A stretch of 64,000 bases of DNA from JANYCO01 sp031416415 (GCA_031416415.1 JANOTP010000235.1:1-64000), one strand, 5' to 3'; shown: positions 50,307-60,168, numbered from the stretch's first letter. Translations and numbers: made by a program. Notes: a model not told the origin generated them from the sequence alone.

Positions 50307-51842
50307 TTACAATTCACAGAATACTCCGTCGTCGGTAAGATTTTTACAAGGAGCTCTCCATTTGAAATTGGGTCCTTCTACTCTCATGAGTTCTTCAGCT
50401 GCTTCAGGTCCCCATGTACCTGCTGGATAACCGTATACCTTTAACTCTTTGTTGCTCTCCCACTCTTGTAGTATAGGATCGATAAATTCCCATGCAGACT
50501 CCACAGCATCACCACGCGCATAAAGCGTAGAATCACCTTGTATGCAATCTAATAATAATCGCTCATACGCTCCCGGAACATAAGCGTTTGTTAAATCAGA
50601 ATAATGGAAATCCATATTTACCGTATCCACTCTGAATCCAGCACCAGGCACTTTCATTCCGAATTTCAACAATATTCCTTCATCGGGTTGAATACGAATA
50701 ATTAATTGATTATTGCCACTATGCATTTGTTCATCGTAAGCAAATAAGTGGTGAGGAGTGTTTTTAAACGTGATCACGACCTCTGTAACACGGGTAGGAA
50801 GTTTTTTACCCGTTCTGATGTAAAACGGCACTCCAGCCCAACGCCAGTTGTCAATAAAAACTTTCATTCCTACATAGGTTTCTGTACGAGATTCTTTGGG
50901 AACTCCTTCTTCATCTCTATATCCATTTACTTCTGCACCCTTTATGGTGGAGGCAGTGTATTGTCCGCGAATAACATTTTTTGCAATATCCTCTTTACTC
51001 ATTGGGCGAAGAGATTGAAATACTTTCACGACTTCACTACGAATAAATCTTGAATTGGCCAATACAGGAGGCTCCATTGCTACCATAGCGGCTACTTGCA
51101 AAAGGTGATTTTGAATCATGTCACGCATAGCACCTGAAGTATCGTAGTAGCCACCACGTTTTTCTACACCTACTACTTCGGCAGCTGTAATTTCTACATG
51201 TTGAATATAATTCCTATTCCATAATGGTTCAAAAATTCCATTTGAGAATCTTGTAACCAAAAGATTTTGCACCGTTTCTTTACCCAAATAGTGATCGATC
51301 CTGTAGATCTGATCTTCTTTCATGCAATTCAACAATTTTTTATTCAAATCCTGAGCGGTGGCCAAACTATATCCAAAAGGTTTTTCCACTACTAATCTCT
51401 TCCAACCATTCTCTTCATCTGTCATACCATGAGCATGAAGATTAGAAGGAATTATTTCATAAAGACTTGGAGGAGTTGACAAATAATAAACATAATTATT
51501 ATCCGTCTTGTTATCTGCACTGAGCTTATCAAGTCTGGTTTTTAACAAACCATAATCGTCTACTTTTTGAGTGTCTATGGCTTGATAATATATTTTTTGC
51601 GCGAAAGCGTCGTATTGCTCTTGGGTAACATTTTTCTTAGCATTTACCTCTTTGTTTTCAAAAACAACCTTTTTTCTAAATTCATCGTCCGACATTGCGG
51701 TGCGGCTTACACCAACTACGGCAAAATTTTCAGGAAGAAATTTGCCCAGATATAGGTCAAACACTGCTGGAATAAGTTTACGGAAGGTCAAATCTCCTGA
51801 GGCTCCGAATATTACCAGAATACAATTATTATTCTTTTTCAT
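50307..51842 (-). CDS. zwf: Glucose-6-phosphate 1-dehydrogenase
   Basis: A 511-residue enzyme that oxidises glucose-6-phosphate to 6-phosphogluconolactone with NADP+, the first step of the oxidative pentose phosphate pathway. The coenzyme motif F-G-A-S-G-D-L-T-F-R-K lies near residues 11-21 and the active-site segment R-I-D-H-Y-L-G-K-E-T-V-Q near 182-193. The length is normal and the gene intact. It diverges from gnd across a 230-nt region. The lactonase gene pgl, often next to zwf, is not in the window. Confidence 0.97.
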   Translation of the reverse strand: MKKNNNCILVIFGASGDLTFRKLIPAVFDLYLGKFLPENFAVVGVSRTAMSDDEFRKKVVFENKEVNAKKNVTQEQYDAFAQKIYYQAIDTQKVDDYGLLKTRLDKLSADNKTDNNYVYYLSTPPSLYEIIPSNLHAHGMTDEENGWKRLVVEKPFGYSLATAQDLNKKLLNCMKEDQIYRIDHYLGKETVQNLLVTRFSNGIFEPLWNRNYIQHVEITAAEVVGVEKRGGYYDTSGAMRDMIQNHLLQVAAMVAMEPPVLANSRFIRSEVVKVFQSLRPMSKEDIAKNVIRGQYTASTIKGAEVNGYRDEEGVPKESRTETYVGMKVFIDNWRWAGVPFYIRTGKKLPTRVTEVVITFKNTPHHLFAYDEQMHSGNNQLIIRIQPDEGILLKFGMKVPGAGFRVDTVNMDFHYSDLTNAYVPGAYERLLLDCIQGDSTLYARGDAVESAWEFIDPILQEWESNKELKVYGYPAGTWGPEAAEELMRVEGPNFKWRAPCKNLTDDGVFCEL

Positions 51843-51965
51843 AAAACAGTAAGGGTTGTACTAAAAATACAGAGTAAGAATACCCAATTATATTTAAACC
51901 ACAAAAACTTTAAGTATTATTTTTTATCAAGATAATTTTTAAATTGCTTGTTGAAAAGAGATTAC

Positions 51966-52035
51966 AGATGCTAGATTCCATATAGTAGATGATTGTATAA
52001 AAAAAATATTATCTAGTATCTTAAATCCAGCATCT
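51966..52035. repeat. Imperfect long inverted repeat between zwf and gnd
   Basis: Arms AGATGCTAGATT (51966) and AAATCCAGCATCT (52023) pair with one mismatch, and inner words ATAGTAGAT and ATCTAGTAT continue the pairing. Similar AGATGCTAGAT-type words recur just outside (GCATCTAG at 52037). It may be an extragenic repeat unit or a gnd leader structure. Confidence 0.5.
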
Positions 52036-52072
52036 TGCATCTAGAAAAACCTTACCATAAAAAAATACAATA

Positions 52073-53491
52073 ATGAGCGAAACAAAATATGATTTCGGTT
52101 TAGTTGGTCTTGGCGTAATGGGCCGAAACTTTATACTCAACGTAGCAAGCAATAAATTTTCAGCTATTGGACTTGACAGAGATCCTGAGAAAGCCAAAGC
52201 AATGGACAACGAAGCCAAAGAAGACGGTTTTAATGCGAAAGGAACTACTTCTTCGAAAGAATTTATCGACTCTTTGAAAAAACCAAGAGTTATCATGTTG
52301 CTAGTTCCTGCAGGAGCTCCTGTTGATTCAGTAATCAATGACTTGGCTCCTATGTTGGACAAAGGTGACCTTATTATTGACGGTGGAAATTCATTCTACA
52401 CAGATACAGATAGAAGAGAAAAACATTGCGAAGATTTATGACTTCACTTTATTGGTGCAGGTGTTTCTGGTGGCTCTAAAGGTGCACGTTTCGGACCAAG
52501 TATTATGCCTGGTGGACCCGAGGTTTCTTATAATATTGTTAAACCAATCTTTGAAGCCGTAGCAGCAAAAGTAAATGGCGAGCCATGTGTCACCTACATT
52601 GGACCTAAATCCGCTGGTAACTATGTAAAAATGGTTCACAACGGTATAGAATATGGTCTTATGCAATTGATTTCTGAAGTATACGACTTCATGAAAAGAG
52701 GATTAGGCCTTAGTAACGAAGAAATTCAAAAAACTTTTGCAAAATGGAATCAAGGTAAACTTCAATCTTTCTTAGTAGAAATTACCGCTGAAATATTTGC
52801 TAAAAAAGACGAACTAGGAGAAGGATGGTTGGTAGATGTTATTCAGGATAAAGGGAAACAAAAAGGTACTGGTAAATGGACTTCTCAAAATGCCATGGAT
52901 CTTGGCGTGCCTATTCCTACTGTCGATATGGCTGTAAACATGCGTGAAATTTCTGCTTACAAGCCAGTACGTCAAGAAATAGAAAAGCTATATTCTTTAA
53001 CTCTTGAAACACCAAAATTAGATAAAGAAGCTACACTTCAGCTGCTTGAAGATGCTCTTTATTTTAGTTATATCATTTCGTATACACAAGGTATGTCTAT
53101 GCTAGCTGCCGCTTCGGTAGAATATCAATATAATTTAAAATTAGCTGAAATTGCAAAAATCTGGAGAGGCGGCTGTATCATTCGTGCTGGATTATTGGAA
53201 GACATCACACAAGCATTTAAAAAAGATGCAACGCTGAAAAATTTATTACTTGATAAAACTTTTGCAGAAAAAACTAGTCAAGTACAAGGTGCTGCTCGTA
53301 AAATTGTAAAACTGGGTGTGGACTTTGGTATTCCATTGGCTTGTCTTTCTTCTACCTTAACGTATTTCGATGCTATGCGCACGGGAAGGCTTCCATTAAA
53401 CCTTGTTCAGGCTCAGAGAGATTATTTCGGATCACATACGTATGAACGTACTGACAAAGAAGGAATTTTCCATACTGAAAATTGGGTTTAA
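52073..53491 (+). pseudogene. gnd: 6-phosphogluconate dehydrogenase, interrupted by an in-frame TGA
   Basis: A single frame from ATG 52073 to TAA 53491 encodes a full-length (472 codons) decarboxylating 6-phosphogluconate dehydrogenase, except for TGA at 52439-52441, codon 123. The surrounding residues (H-C-E-D-L, then L-H-F-I-G-A-G-V-S-G-G) place it exactly at a conserved Gly, and GGA to TGA is a single change. Both sides are otherwise perfect: G-L-G-V-M-G-R-N, I-M-P-G-G and K-M-V-H-N-G-I-E-Y. The stop is followed by C, a leaky context. It is a recent nonsense mutation, a sequence error or a readthrough site. The enzyme makes ribulose-5-phosphate and NADPH. Confidence 0.9.
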
Positions 53492-53570
53492 CTTAGTAGT
53501 GAGATTTTAGTCTTGAGTAAAATAAGGTCGAATGTAGATTTGGATTTTATTTTATAATTTATAAATTAAA

Positions 53571-53607
53571 AATAGAGGAACGGTTCGAAATGAACCGTTC
53601 CTCTATT
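53571..53607. terminator. Bidirectional terminator between gnd and the PKD gene
   Basis: A 16-bp perfect stem AATAGAGGAACGGTTC/GAACCGTTCCTCTATT with a 5-nt loop, between convergent genes, with A/T-rich flanks on both sides. Confidence 0.88.
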
Positions 53608-53636
53608 AATTTAAACCTAGCCTTATTTTTTTATTC

Positions 53637-55223
53637 TTAATGTTGAATTAAGACATTGTAATATGCATAACGATTGTAAGCATATACAACTCTAAGAGTA
53701 TAATATCCTGAAGGGAAATTTTGAACAGGAATAGATGTTTGCATCATATAAATAGCATCTTTATTAGCCAATATGTTGCCCATGTTATCCATCAAAGTAT
53801 AACTTACTATTGAATCTTCAGTAGAGCTTACATTTATAAATCCATCCGCAGGATTAGGAGAAACAATTGGTTTTGAGAATACTATTGTTTCACAAGTACT
53901 ACATGAGTCACCAGCGTCGTTAACAAAATAATGACATATATTATAACTTCCTGTATTATTATATAAGTGTTGTGCCGTGCTACCATTAGTAAAATTGCCA
54001 TCTCCAAAATACCAATGATGAAGTCCTGAAGTAGTACTTGCTGTTAACTGTAAAGTGTCTCCTTTAAAACTATAACCAAAACCAGCAAAACATGTATCTG
54101 TAGAGTTTGGAATTACCACAACTTGGAAAGATGTACAGCTGTCATCATAATTTCCGTTAGAAGTATTTTTAACCAATAAGCGTGACACAGTATAAGTACC
54201 CGCATTTGCATAATTATGGCTAGGATTAGATCCATTATAAAAACTTCCATCTCCAAATTCATATCGTTCTATTACTACATTATTAGCACTGTTTGCATTA
54301 AAATAAACAGTATTATTAACTCTTTGAAAGAAGAAAGTAGCAAAACATGAATCGGTAGGATTGTGATTAGAAATAGAATCAACAATCACTTCTTGGCAGG
54401 TTTTACAAGAATTCGTTTTAATATTCAATGTATCTTTTCCTCTGTATTGACATACTGTATAAGTACCTTTATTTAGATATTCATGTGTTGGATTAGATCC
54501 ATAAGTAAAATTTCCATCGCCAAAAGTCCAATACGAAAAATCATTTGAAGCTACCTTTTCATTAAAATAAAATGTACCTAATGTTGATTGATAAGTAAAT
54601 TCTGCATTACATTTTTGCTTTCCTTGAATTGTAACTTGATTTGTATACGTACAACTTTCTATTTTTTGTTTGTATCCGTAAACATATACGGTAAGTGTTA
54701 TAGTGTAGGTTCCTGGTTTCAAATAAGCATGTATTGGATCAATTGTATTAGAAACATTTCCGTCTCCGAAAGTCCAACTATGCAATGCTGCAATTCCTTT
54801 TATAGAAGATTCATTTTTCAGAACTACTACATTGGCTGTTTGTTTTACAGAAAATTGAGCGATACAACTAACAGGAGGATATATTGCTTTAATTATAACA
54901 CTCTTTGAAATAGCACAGGATGATTTGATTGTTTCGTTATTGTAAATGATTTGTTTTGTTTTTGTTAGTTTAACAATATAGCTACCTGCTTTTAGATACG
55001 TATGAAGTGGTGAGCTTTTAGTTGAGCTTGTGCCATCTCCAAATTCCCATTTCCACGTATAATTTTCTGCATTTGTAGAATCTTCCGGAAAAAATTTCCA
55101 AGATAAGGATTTAATACCTGCAGAGGTAAAATTTGCATTACAACAACTTTGGCTGTAAGTATTCTGTGTATTTGCTATTAGCAAGACACAAAAAGTAAAG
55201 AGTGATAAAATAATTTTTTTCAT
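53637..55223 (-). CDS. Secreted PKD-repeat protein with T9SS tail
   Basis: 528 residues: a signal peptide, then five PKD repeats, each recognisable by W/Y-x-F-G-D-G followed about 15 residues later by H-x-Y and G-x-Y (W-E-F-G-D-G-T near 72, W-T-F-G-D-G-N, W-T-F-G-D-G-N-F, Y-E-F-G-D-G-S-F, W-Y-F-G-D-G-N-F). Short Cys-containing linkers (C-E-T, C-Q-E-V) separate some of them. The last 75 residues are a type IX secretion tail with V-S-P-N-P-A-D-G and F-P-S-G-Y-Y-T-L. No enzymatic domain is visible, so an adhesin or surface scaffold is likely. Confidence 0.88.
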   Translation of the reverse strand: MKKIILSLFTFCVLLIANTQNTYSQSCCNANFTSAGIKSLSWKFFPEDSTNAENYTWKWEFGDGTSSTKSSPLHTYLKAGSYIVKLTKTKQIIYNNETIKSSCAISKSVIIKAIYPPVSCIAQFSVKQTANVVVLKNESSIKGIAALHSWTFGDGNVSNTIDPIHAYLKPGTYTITLTVYVYGYKQKIESCTYTNQVTIQGKQKCNAEFTYQSTLGTFYFNEKVASNDFSYWTFGDGNFTYGSNPTHEYLNKGTYTVCQYRGKDTLNIKTNSCKTCQEVIVDSISNHNPTDSCFATFFFQRVNNTVYFNANSANNVVIERYEFGDGSFYNGSNPSHNYANAGTYTVSRLLVKNTSNGNYDDSCTSFQVVVIPNSTDTCFAGFGYSFKGDTLQLTASTTSGLHHWYFGDGNFTNGSTAQHLYNNTGSYNICHYFVNDAGDSCSTCETIVFSKPIVSPNPADGFINVSSTEDSIVSYTLMDNMGNILANKDAIYMMQTSIPVQNFPSGYYTLRVVYAYNRYAYYNVLIQH

Positions 55224-55524
55224 AGAATGTATATTTTAGTTTCATAAGGGAAGACAAGAAAATCATTCAAAGGGTTGCCTGAGAAAAAAAATAATTTTAA
55301 AAACTACTGCGCTTATCTAAAAAATTTATCGGTAAATGATTATTAATTTATATATAATTTTAATAATCAGATATTTATAAAGATTATTTAAAATAAAAAT
55401 CAATCACTCTTACCTTGAAATAGAAATAAGGTTATAAAACCACCCTAATGAGTGCTTTTTTATAATATATAAACGTTCAAACATTATTTGTTAAATTTGT
55501 AAGCTAATTACAGAAAGAAAAAGG
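55224..55524. other. 301-nt divergent region between the PKD and ABC exporter genes
   Basis: AT-rich with no open frame. On the plus strand a branched pairing at 55405-55454 (CACTC/GAGTG enclosing ACCTT/AAGGT) is followed by CTTTTTTAT, so it may be a small terminator or leader structure. TAAATTTG at 55492-55499 is a candidate -7 box for the ABC exporter, 26 nt before its ATG. Confidence 0.4.
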
Positions 55525-57333
55525 ATGAAGACTTATTTGAGAATACTATCATATGCAAGACCAATTGGAAAATATTCAGTTCAATATGGGGCATTTGCTT
55601 TGTTAGCTATATTTTTTGGACTTATCAATTATAGTTTTTTAATGCCTACTCTAGATATATTGTTTGAACAACACATTACAAATAATAATCCCTCCATAAT
55701 TAATGGAGGCTACAGAGCTGCAATGGAAAATTTTACTAAAAATCAAATTTCTGAAAATGGTAAAGCTGGGGCATTGATAGTTATTTGTATTATTCTTATT
55801 GTTTCAAATTTTGTTACAAATTTTTTCAAATATTTTTCCATACGTATAATAAACAAAATAAGAGCAGACGTTGTAAAAAGACTTAGAGCGGATATTTTTC
55901 AAAAAATCACGAAACTACATATAGGTTTTTTTACAAATGAAAAAAAGGGAGATTTAATTTCTCGTGTTACAAACGATGTACAAGAAGTAGAAAATTCAGT
56001 CGTCAATACCCTGACCGTAGTATTTAGAGATCCTATTACAATAATAATTTATTTCGTTGTATTATTTATTATTTCGTGGAAACTTACCTTAATCACACTA
56101 CTTATACTACCCGCTTCTGGAATTATAATCTCTTCAATAAGTAAACGTTTAAAAAAACAATCAAACGAAGGACAAGAATCGCTAGGCAACATCCTAGCTA
56201 TTATGGACGAAACAATTTCTGGACTACGGGTAATGTTTGCCTTTAATGCTAGTAAATATATCTCTGCAAAATTCAACAAAGAAAATGGTCGTTATGCTGG
56301 AATATTAAAAAGCATGACTAATAAAAGAGATCTCTCTTCTCCACTCTCCGAATTTATGGGAGTATGTGTTGTAGCTGTAATACTCTGGATCGGCGGTAAC
56401 ATGGTATTCAGAGGAGAAATGAAAGCAAGCGAATTTTTCTTTTATATAATTTCATTCTATCAAATATTAGTTCCAGCGAAAGCTATATCAAGTTCATTTA
56501 GTTCTATACAACGAGGTCTTTCTTCTGCAAAAAGAATTTTTTCAGTAATCGATACTGAAATTATAATAAAAGATCCAGAAAAACCATTCCACATTAATCA
56601 GTTCGAAAATGAAATAAGTTTTAGTAATGTTGGTTTCTCCTATGAACATGAACCTGTTCTTAAAAATATTAATTTTACTATTCCGAAAGGGAAAACAATA
56701 GCGTTAGTTGGTCCTTCAGGTGGGGGAAAGTCTACCATGGCAGATCTCATTCCTAGATTTTACGATGCCACTGTTGGTGAAATAAAAATTGATGGTATAA
56801 ATATTAAACATTTATCGCTAGAGTCTTTGCGAGGGTTAATGGGTATTGTAACTCAAGAATCCATTCTTTTCAACGATACAATTTTTAATAATATTGCTTT
56901 TGGAAAACCTACCGCTTCTGAGGAAGAAGTAATTCAGGCTGCAAAAATAGCCAATGCACATGAATTTATTTTACAAACAGAAAATGGATATCAAAGTAAT
57001 ATTGGAGATCGTGGCGCAAAATTATCTGGCGGACAACGTCAACGAATAAGCATAGCAAGAGCTGTATTAAAAAACCCTCCAATACTTATTTTAGATGAAG
57101 CTACTTCTGCTCTTGATTCAGAATCAGAAAGATTAGTACAAGAGGCATTAACAAACCTAATGAAAAACAGAACTTCTATTGTGATAGCCCATCGACTAAG
57201 TACTATACAGCACGCTGACGAGATAATAGTACTTCGCAAAGGTGAAATTATTGAAAGTGGTACACATCAATTCCTTTTAGAAAAAGGAGGCTTGTATAAA
57301 AAACTTCATGGACATGCCCTTGCATTAAGTTAA
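55525..57333 (+). CDS. MsbA-like ABC exporter
   Basis: A 602-residue half transporter: six membrane spans (about 20-330), then a nucleotide-binding domain with Walker A G-P-S-G-G-G-K-S-T near 395, Q-loop V-T-Q-E, signature L-S-G-G-Q-R-Q-R, Walker B I-L-I-L-D-E-A-T-S-A and the H-loop I-A-H-R-L-S-T. Members move lipid A or other lipids across the inner membrane as homodimers. It is followed 14 nt later by a glycosyltransferase gene, which supports a role in lipopolysaccharide or glycolipid assembly. The substrate is not proven. Confidence 0.93.
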   Translation: MKTYLRILSYARPIGKYSVQYGAFALLAIFFGLINYSFLMPTLDILFEQHITNNNPSIINGGYRAAMENFTKNQISENGKAGALIVICIILIVSNFVTNFFKYFSIRIINKIRADVVKRLRADIFQKITKLHIGFFTNEKKGDLISRVTNDVQEVENSVVNTLTVVFRDPITIIIYFVVLFIISWKLTLITLLILPASGIIISSISKRLKKQSNEGQESLGNILAIMDETISGLRVMFAFNASKYISAKFNKENGRYAGILKSMTNKRDLSSPLSEFMGVCVVAVILWIGGNMVFRGEMKASEFFFYIISFYQILVPAKAISSSFSSIQRGLSSAKRIFSVIDTEIIIKDPEKPFHINQFENEISFSNVGFSYEHEPVLKNINFTIPKGKTIALVGPSGGGKSTMADLIPRFYDATVGEIKIDGINIKHLSLESLRGLMGIVTQESILFNDTIFNNIAFGKPTASEEEVIQAAKIANAHEFILQTENGYQSNIGDRGAKLSGGQRQRISIARAVLKNPPILILDEATSALDSESERLVQEALTNLMKNRTSIVIAHRLSTIQHADEIIVLRKGEIIESGTHQFLLEKGGLYKKLHGHALALS

Positions 57334-57347
57334 CAATAATTTAGCAG

Positions 57348-58469
57348 ATGAAAATAGCTGTAGATGCTAAACGTGCTCTCAATAACGTAGCAGGACTTGG
57401 TCAATATTCCCGAATTCTTCTCAATGCGCTCTTGCGTGATTTTCCTGAGCACAAGTATCATTTGTATACTCCTAAATTAAAAACATTCCTTAAAAACGAA
57501 CTTCAAAATAATTACACTTTACATCTTCCTGAAACTTTTTTTTCTAAAAAGCTCCCCTCCTACTGGAGATCTTATGGAATTACAAAAGACCTTTTGAAGG
57601 AACGAGTTGATATCTTCCATGGACTCAGCAATGAGCTTCCTCTAAATTTCCATAACGTTACTTCTATAAAAAAAGTAGTCACTATACACGATGTTATTTT
57701 TCTTAAACATAAAGAACAATACAGTGCTATTGACAGATCCATATTTGATTATAAAACCAGATACGCTTGTCAAAACTCAGATAATATTATTGCCATCAGC
57801 GAAGAGACAAAATTAGATCTGATAAAATATTACAATATACCTGAACATAAAATTCAAGTAATCTACCAAAGTTGTGATCCTCTATTTTATAAAGAGGCAA
57901 CTGCAGAAAAGAAAGCAGAAGTAAAATTAAAATACGATTTACCTGAAAACTTTATTCTAAATGTAAGCTCCTACTTCTCTAGAAAAAACCATAAAGTTAT
58001 TGTTGAGGCAATGGACTTATTAAAAGAAAAAACTGATCTTCATGTTGTTTTCATAGGAGGACAAGGGAATATTAAGGAAGAAATCATAACCCTTATAAAA
58101 AACAAAAAACTTGAAAATAGATTTCATTTATTGTCTGGAGTAGGCAATGAAGATATGCCAGCGATCTATCAAATGGCTTCTGTTTTTGTTTACCCTTCTT
58201 ATTTTGAAGGATTCGGAATTCCTATATTAGAAGCCTTATTTAGTAAAATACCAGTAATAACTACTAAAGGCAATTGTTTTGAAGAAGCAGGCGGGAAAAA
58301 TTCACTTTATATTAATCCAGATGACTTTAATGAACTTTCAGAAAAAATATACAGTGTTATTTCTAATTCAGAGTTAAGAAATAAAATAATTCAACAAGGA
58401 CTTTTTCATGCAAGCGGAATGAAAGATGATGTTTTTGCAAAAAATACAATTACGCTTTATACATCCTAA
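57348..58469 (+). CDS. GT4-type glycosyltransferase
   Basis: A 373-residue GT-B glycosyltransferase. The N-terminal half includes V-V-T-I-H-D-V-I-F and I-A-I-S-E-E-T-K. The C-terminal half has the nucleotide-sugar site Y-P-S-Y-F-E-G-F-G-I-P-I-L-E-A, where the E-x7-E pattern of family GT4 is complete, followed by the lineage-typical C-F-E-E-A-G-G. It is translated directly after the ABC exporter, pointing to cell-surface glycan synthesis. Donor and acceptor are unknown. Confidence 0.93.
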   Translation: MKIAVDAKRALNNVAGLGQYSRILLNALLRDFPEHKYHLYTPKLKTFLKNELQNNYTLHLPETFFSKKLPSYWRSYGITKDLLKERVDIFHGLSNELPLNFHNVTSIKKVVTIHDVIFLKHKEQYSAIDRSIFDYKTRYACQNSDNIIAISEETKLDLIKYYNIPEHKIQVIYQSCDPLFYKEATAEKKAEVKLKYDLPENFILNVSSYFSRKNHKVIVEAMDLLKEKTDLHVVFIGGQGNIKEEIITLIKNKKLENRFHLLSGVGNEDMPAIYQMASVFVYPSYFEGFGIPILEALFSKIPVITTKGNCFEEAGGKNSLYINPDDFNELSEKIYSVISNSELRNKIIQQGLFHASGMKDDVFAKNTITLYTS

Positions 58470-58474
58470 AAAAA

Positions 58475-59044
58475 TTACTCTTTTAAAAAATCATCCATTA
58501 ATTTCTGTGCCTTTTTCAGTGAGTCTTCAAGATTGTCATTTAAAAGGGTAGTATCAAATTTGGACTCGAAAGACATTTCAAATTTCACCTTAAACAATCT
58601 GGCTGAAATACTTTCCTCTGAATCTGTTTTGCGCTCTCTTAACCTTTGTTCTAGAATTTCCATTGATGGTACCTTAACAAATACAGCGAGTGCACGCTCT
58701 TTATAATGTCGTTTAAGGCTAAGTCCTCCTTTTACATCAACATCAAAAATCACATGTTTGCCTTCGCTCCATACTCTTTCAATTTCTGACTCTAGCGTAC
58801 CATAATAAGCGCCAGGATATACTTCTTCATATTCTACAAATTCATTATTATCGATTTTCTTTTTAAAATCATCTGGCGTAAGAAAATAATAATCCTTACC
58901 ATGTTGCTCTGCTCTACCTCTTCGATCTCTTGTACAGGCAGAGATTGAAAATCCGAGATTAGAATTCGTGGCTAGCAAATGTTTTACGATAGTAGTTTTA
59001 CCAGAACCTGAAGGAGCGCAGAAAATAAGAAGTTTGCCTTGCAT
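58475..59044 (-). CDS. gmk: Guanylate kinase
   Basis: A 189-residue nucleotide kinase making GDP from GMP and ATP. The P-loop is A-P-S-G-S-G-K-T-T-I at about 10-19. The GMP-binding region shows S-A-C-T-R-D-R-R-G-R and G-K-D-Y-Y-F-L, followed by F-V-E-Y-E-E-V-Y-P-G-A-Y-Y-G-T and D-V-D-V-K-G. It ends 5 nt from the convergent glycosyltransferase stop. Confidence 0.96.
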   Translation of the reverse strand: MQGKLLIFCAPSGSGKTTIVKHLLATNSNLGFSISACTRDRRGRAEQHGKDYYFLTPDDFKKKIDNNEFVEYEEVYPGAYYGTLESEIERVWSEGKHVIFDVDVKGGLSLKRHYKERALAVFVKVPSMEILEQRLRERKTDSEESISARLFKVKFEMSFESKFDTTLLNDNLEDSLKKAQKLMDDFLKE

Positions 59045-59177
59045 AGAATATAGAAATTAAATATAAAACTTAGATGTTAGAGAAACATCTATGGCTATGC
59101 AGCGAAGGTAAGTGAATATGTTGAAAGAAGAAAATATTGAACCTCTAATAAAATTTTACAATAATCAGAAAGCTGAT

Positions 59178-59459
59178 TTATTTATTTTGTCTAACCCTTT
59201 CTTTAATAGCAGATACAAGATCTGAAGGAACGGCCTTGTTCTCTAATTTAAGTTTGATAACTTCTTTTACCGATTTATCTATTTCATATCGGTTAAAACA
59301 ATTGGAGCATTCATGTATGTGCGTTCTGAAATAATCTTCTTGAGCTTTGGTAGACTCACCATCTAATACTGCGTAAAGGTTTTTTACACAATCCTTGCAA
59401 CAATAACTATGTTTTTTGCCCAAGATTTTAGATAAAATATTTGTAAGGGTTGCCATCAT
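59178..59459 (-). CDS. Zinc-binding anti-sigma factor (ZAS/RsrA-like)
   Basis: 93 residues, soluble. The ZAS pattern H-x3-C-x2-C is seen as H-I-H-E-C-S-N-C near 47-54, with an earlier Cys pair in C-C-K-D-C (about 19-23). It follows the sigma factor at 59509 on the same strand, so it is very probably its redox- or metal-responsive anti-sigma partner. The tail (R-V-R-Q-N-K) is basic. Confidence 0.85.
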   Translation of the reverse strand: MMATLTNILSKILGKKHSYCCKDCVKNLYAVLDGESTKAQEDYFRTHIHECSNCFNRYEIDKSVKEVIKLKLENKAVPSDLVSAIKERVRQNK

Positions 59460-59508
59460 GATTCTTCTAATAATATTATACGATACTGAAATGATTAAAG
59501 ATTATTTT

Positions 59509-60093
59509 TTATTGATTTTTTCCGTATCCCATATCTTTGGCATACTCCCTCAATTTAACTTTCATAAGATTTCTAGCTCTATGAAGCCTTGAACGAACCG
59601 TACCTATTGGAATGTCAAGTATTTTAGCCATTTCCTCATATGTAAATCCTTCAATATCGCATAAAATTAGTATCGCTCTGAAGTCAACATCTAATGCATT
59701 AAGGGCATTAGCTACTTCATCTCCAATCAAATCTTTTACAGAATCTACACGAAGATCCGATGTTATGGGTTCATCAACGTCGTCAGAATTGTAGTACGAC
59801 TCTACCTCTTGATAATCAACTTTACTTGGTTGCTTAGCATTCTTGCGGTATTCATTGATAAAACTATTCTTAAGAATTCTGAACAACCAAGCCTTTGCAT
59901 TAGTTCCCTTTTCATAGGATTCTATAAATCGGTATGCTTTTAAATAGGTCTCTTGTACAAGATCATTGGCATCGTCCTCGTCAAAGGTTAGCCTATAAGC
60001 AAAGTTATAAAGTGGCCCGATTAAGGGCATAAATTCCTTTTCAAAAAGGGAGTCCTTTGCTTCTTTATCCAAATCAGATTTATTGTTTTCCAA
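59509..60093 (-). CDS. ECF sigma factor (SigR/RpoE-like)
   Basis: 194 residues. The best start is TTG at 60093, because family members begin with a short E/N/S-rich tail before L-F-E-K-E-F; no ATG is available until after that tail. Region 2 has N-D-L-V-Q-E-T-Y-L-K-A-Y-R and W-L-F-R-I-L-K-N-S, and region 4 has C-D-I-E-G-F-T-Y-E-E-M-A-K-I-L and I-G-T-V-R-S-R-L-H-R-A-R. The pairing with a ZAS-type anti-sigma factor resembles the SigR-RsrA oxidative-stress module. It diverges from the gene at 60169. Confidence 0.94.
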   Translation of the reverse strand: MENNKSDLDKEAKDSLFEKEFMPLIGPLYNFAYRLTFDEDDANDLVQETYLKAYRFIESYEKGTNAKAWLFRILKNSFINEYRKNAKQPSKVDYQEVESYYNSDDVDEPITSDLRVDSVKDLIGDEVANALNALDVDFRAILILCDIEGFTYEEMAKILDIPIGTVRSRLHRARNLMKVKLREYAKDMGYGKNQ

Positions 60094-60168
60094 AGTAGTG
60101 CCTTTGTATCGTAATATTATTAATTTTACTCCCTTAGTGAATCAAATATAAGTATTAACCATATTAAA

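Noticed and set aside
52439..52441. UGA recoded as selenocysteine or as glycine throughout the genome
   Set aside because: No SECIS-like hairpin is evident next to the codon, the site is Gly rather than Cys in homologues, and none of the other genes contains an in-frame TGA. A change of genetic code is therefore not supported by this window.
52505..53491. A separate gnd gene starting at an internal ATG
   Set aside because: That ATG lies within the conserved I-M-P-G-G motif, and the N-terminal coenzyme domain is missing. It is the same frame as the gene start at 52073 with one TGA in between.
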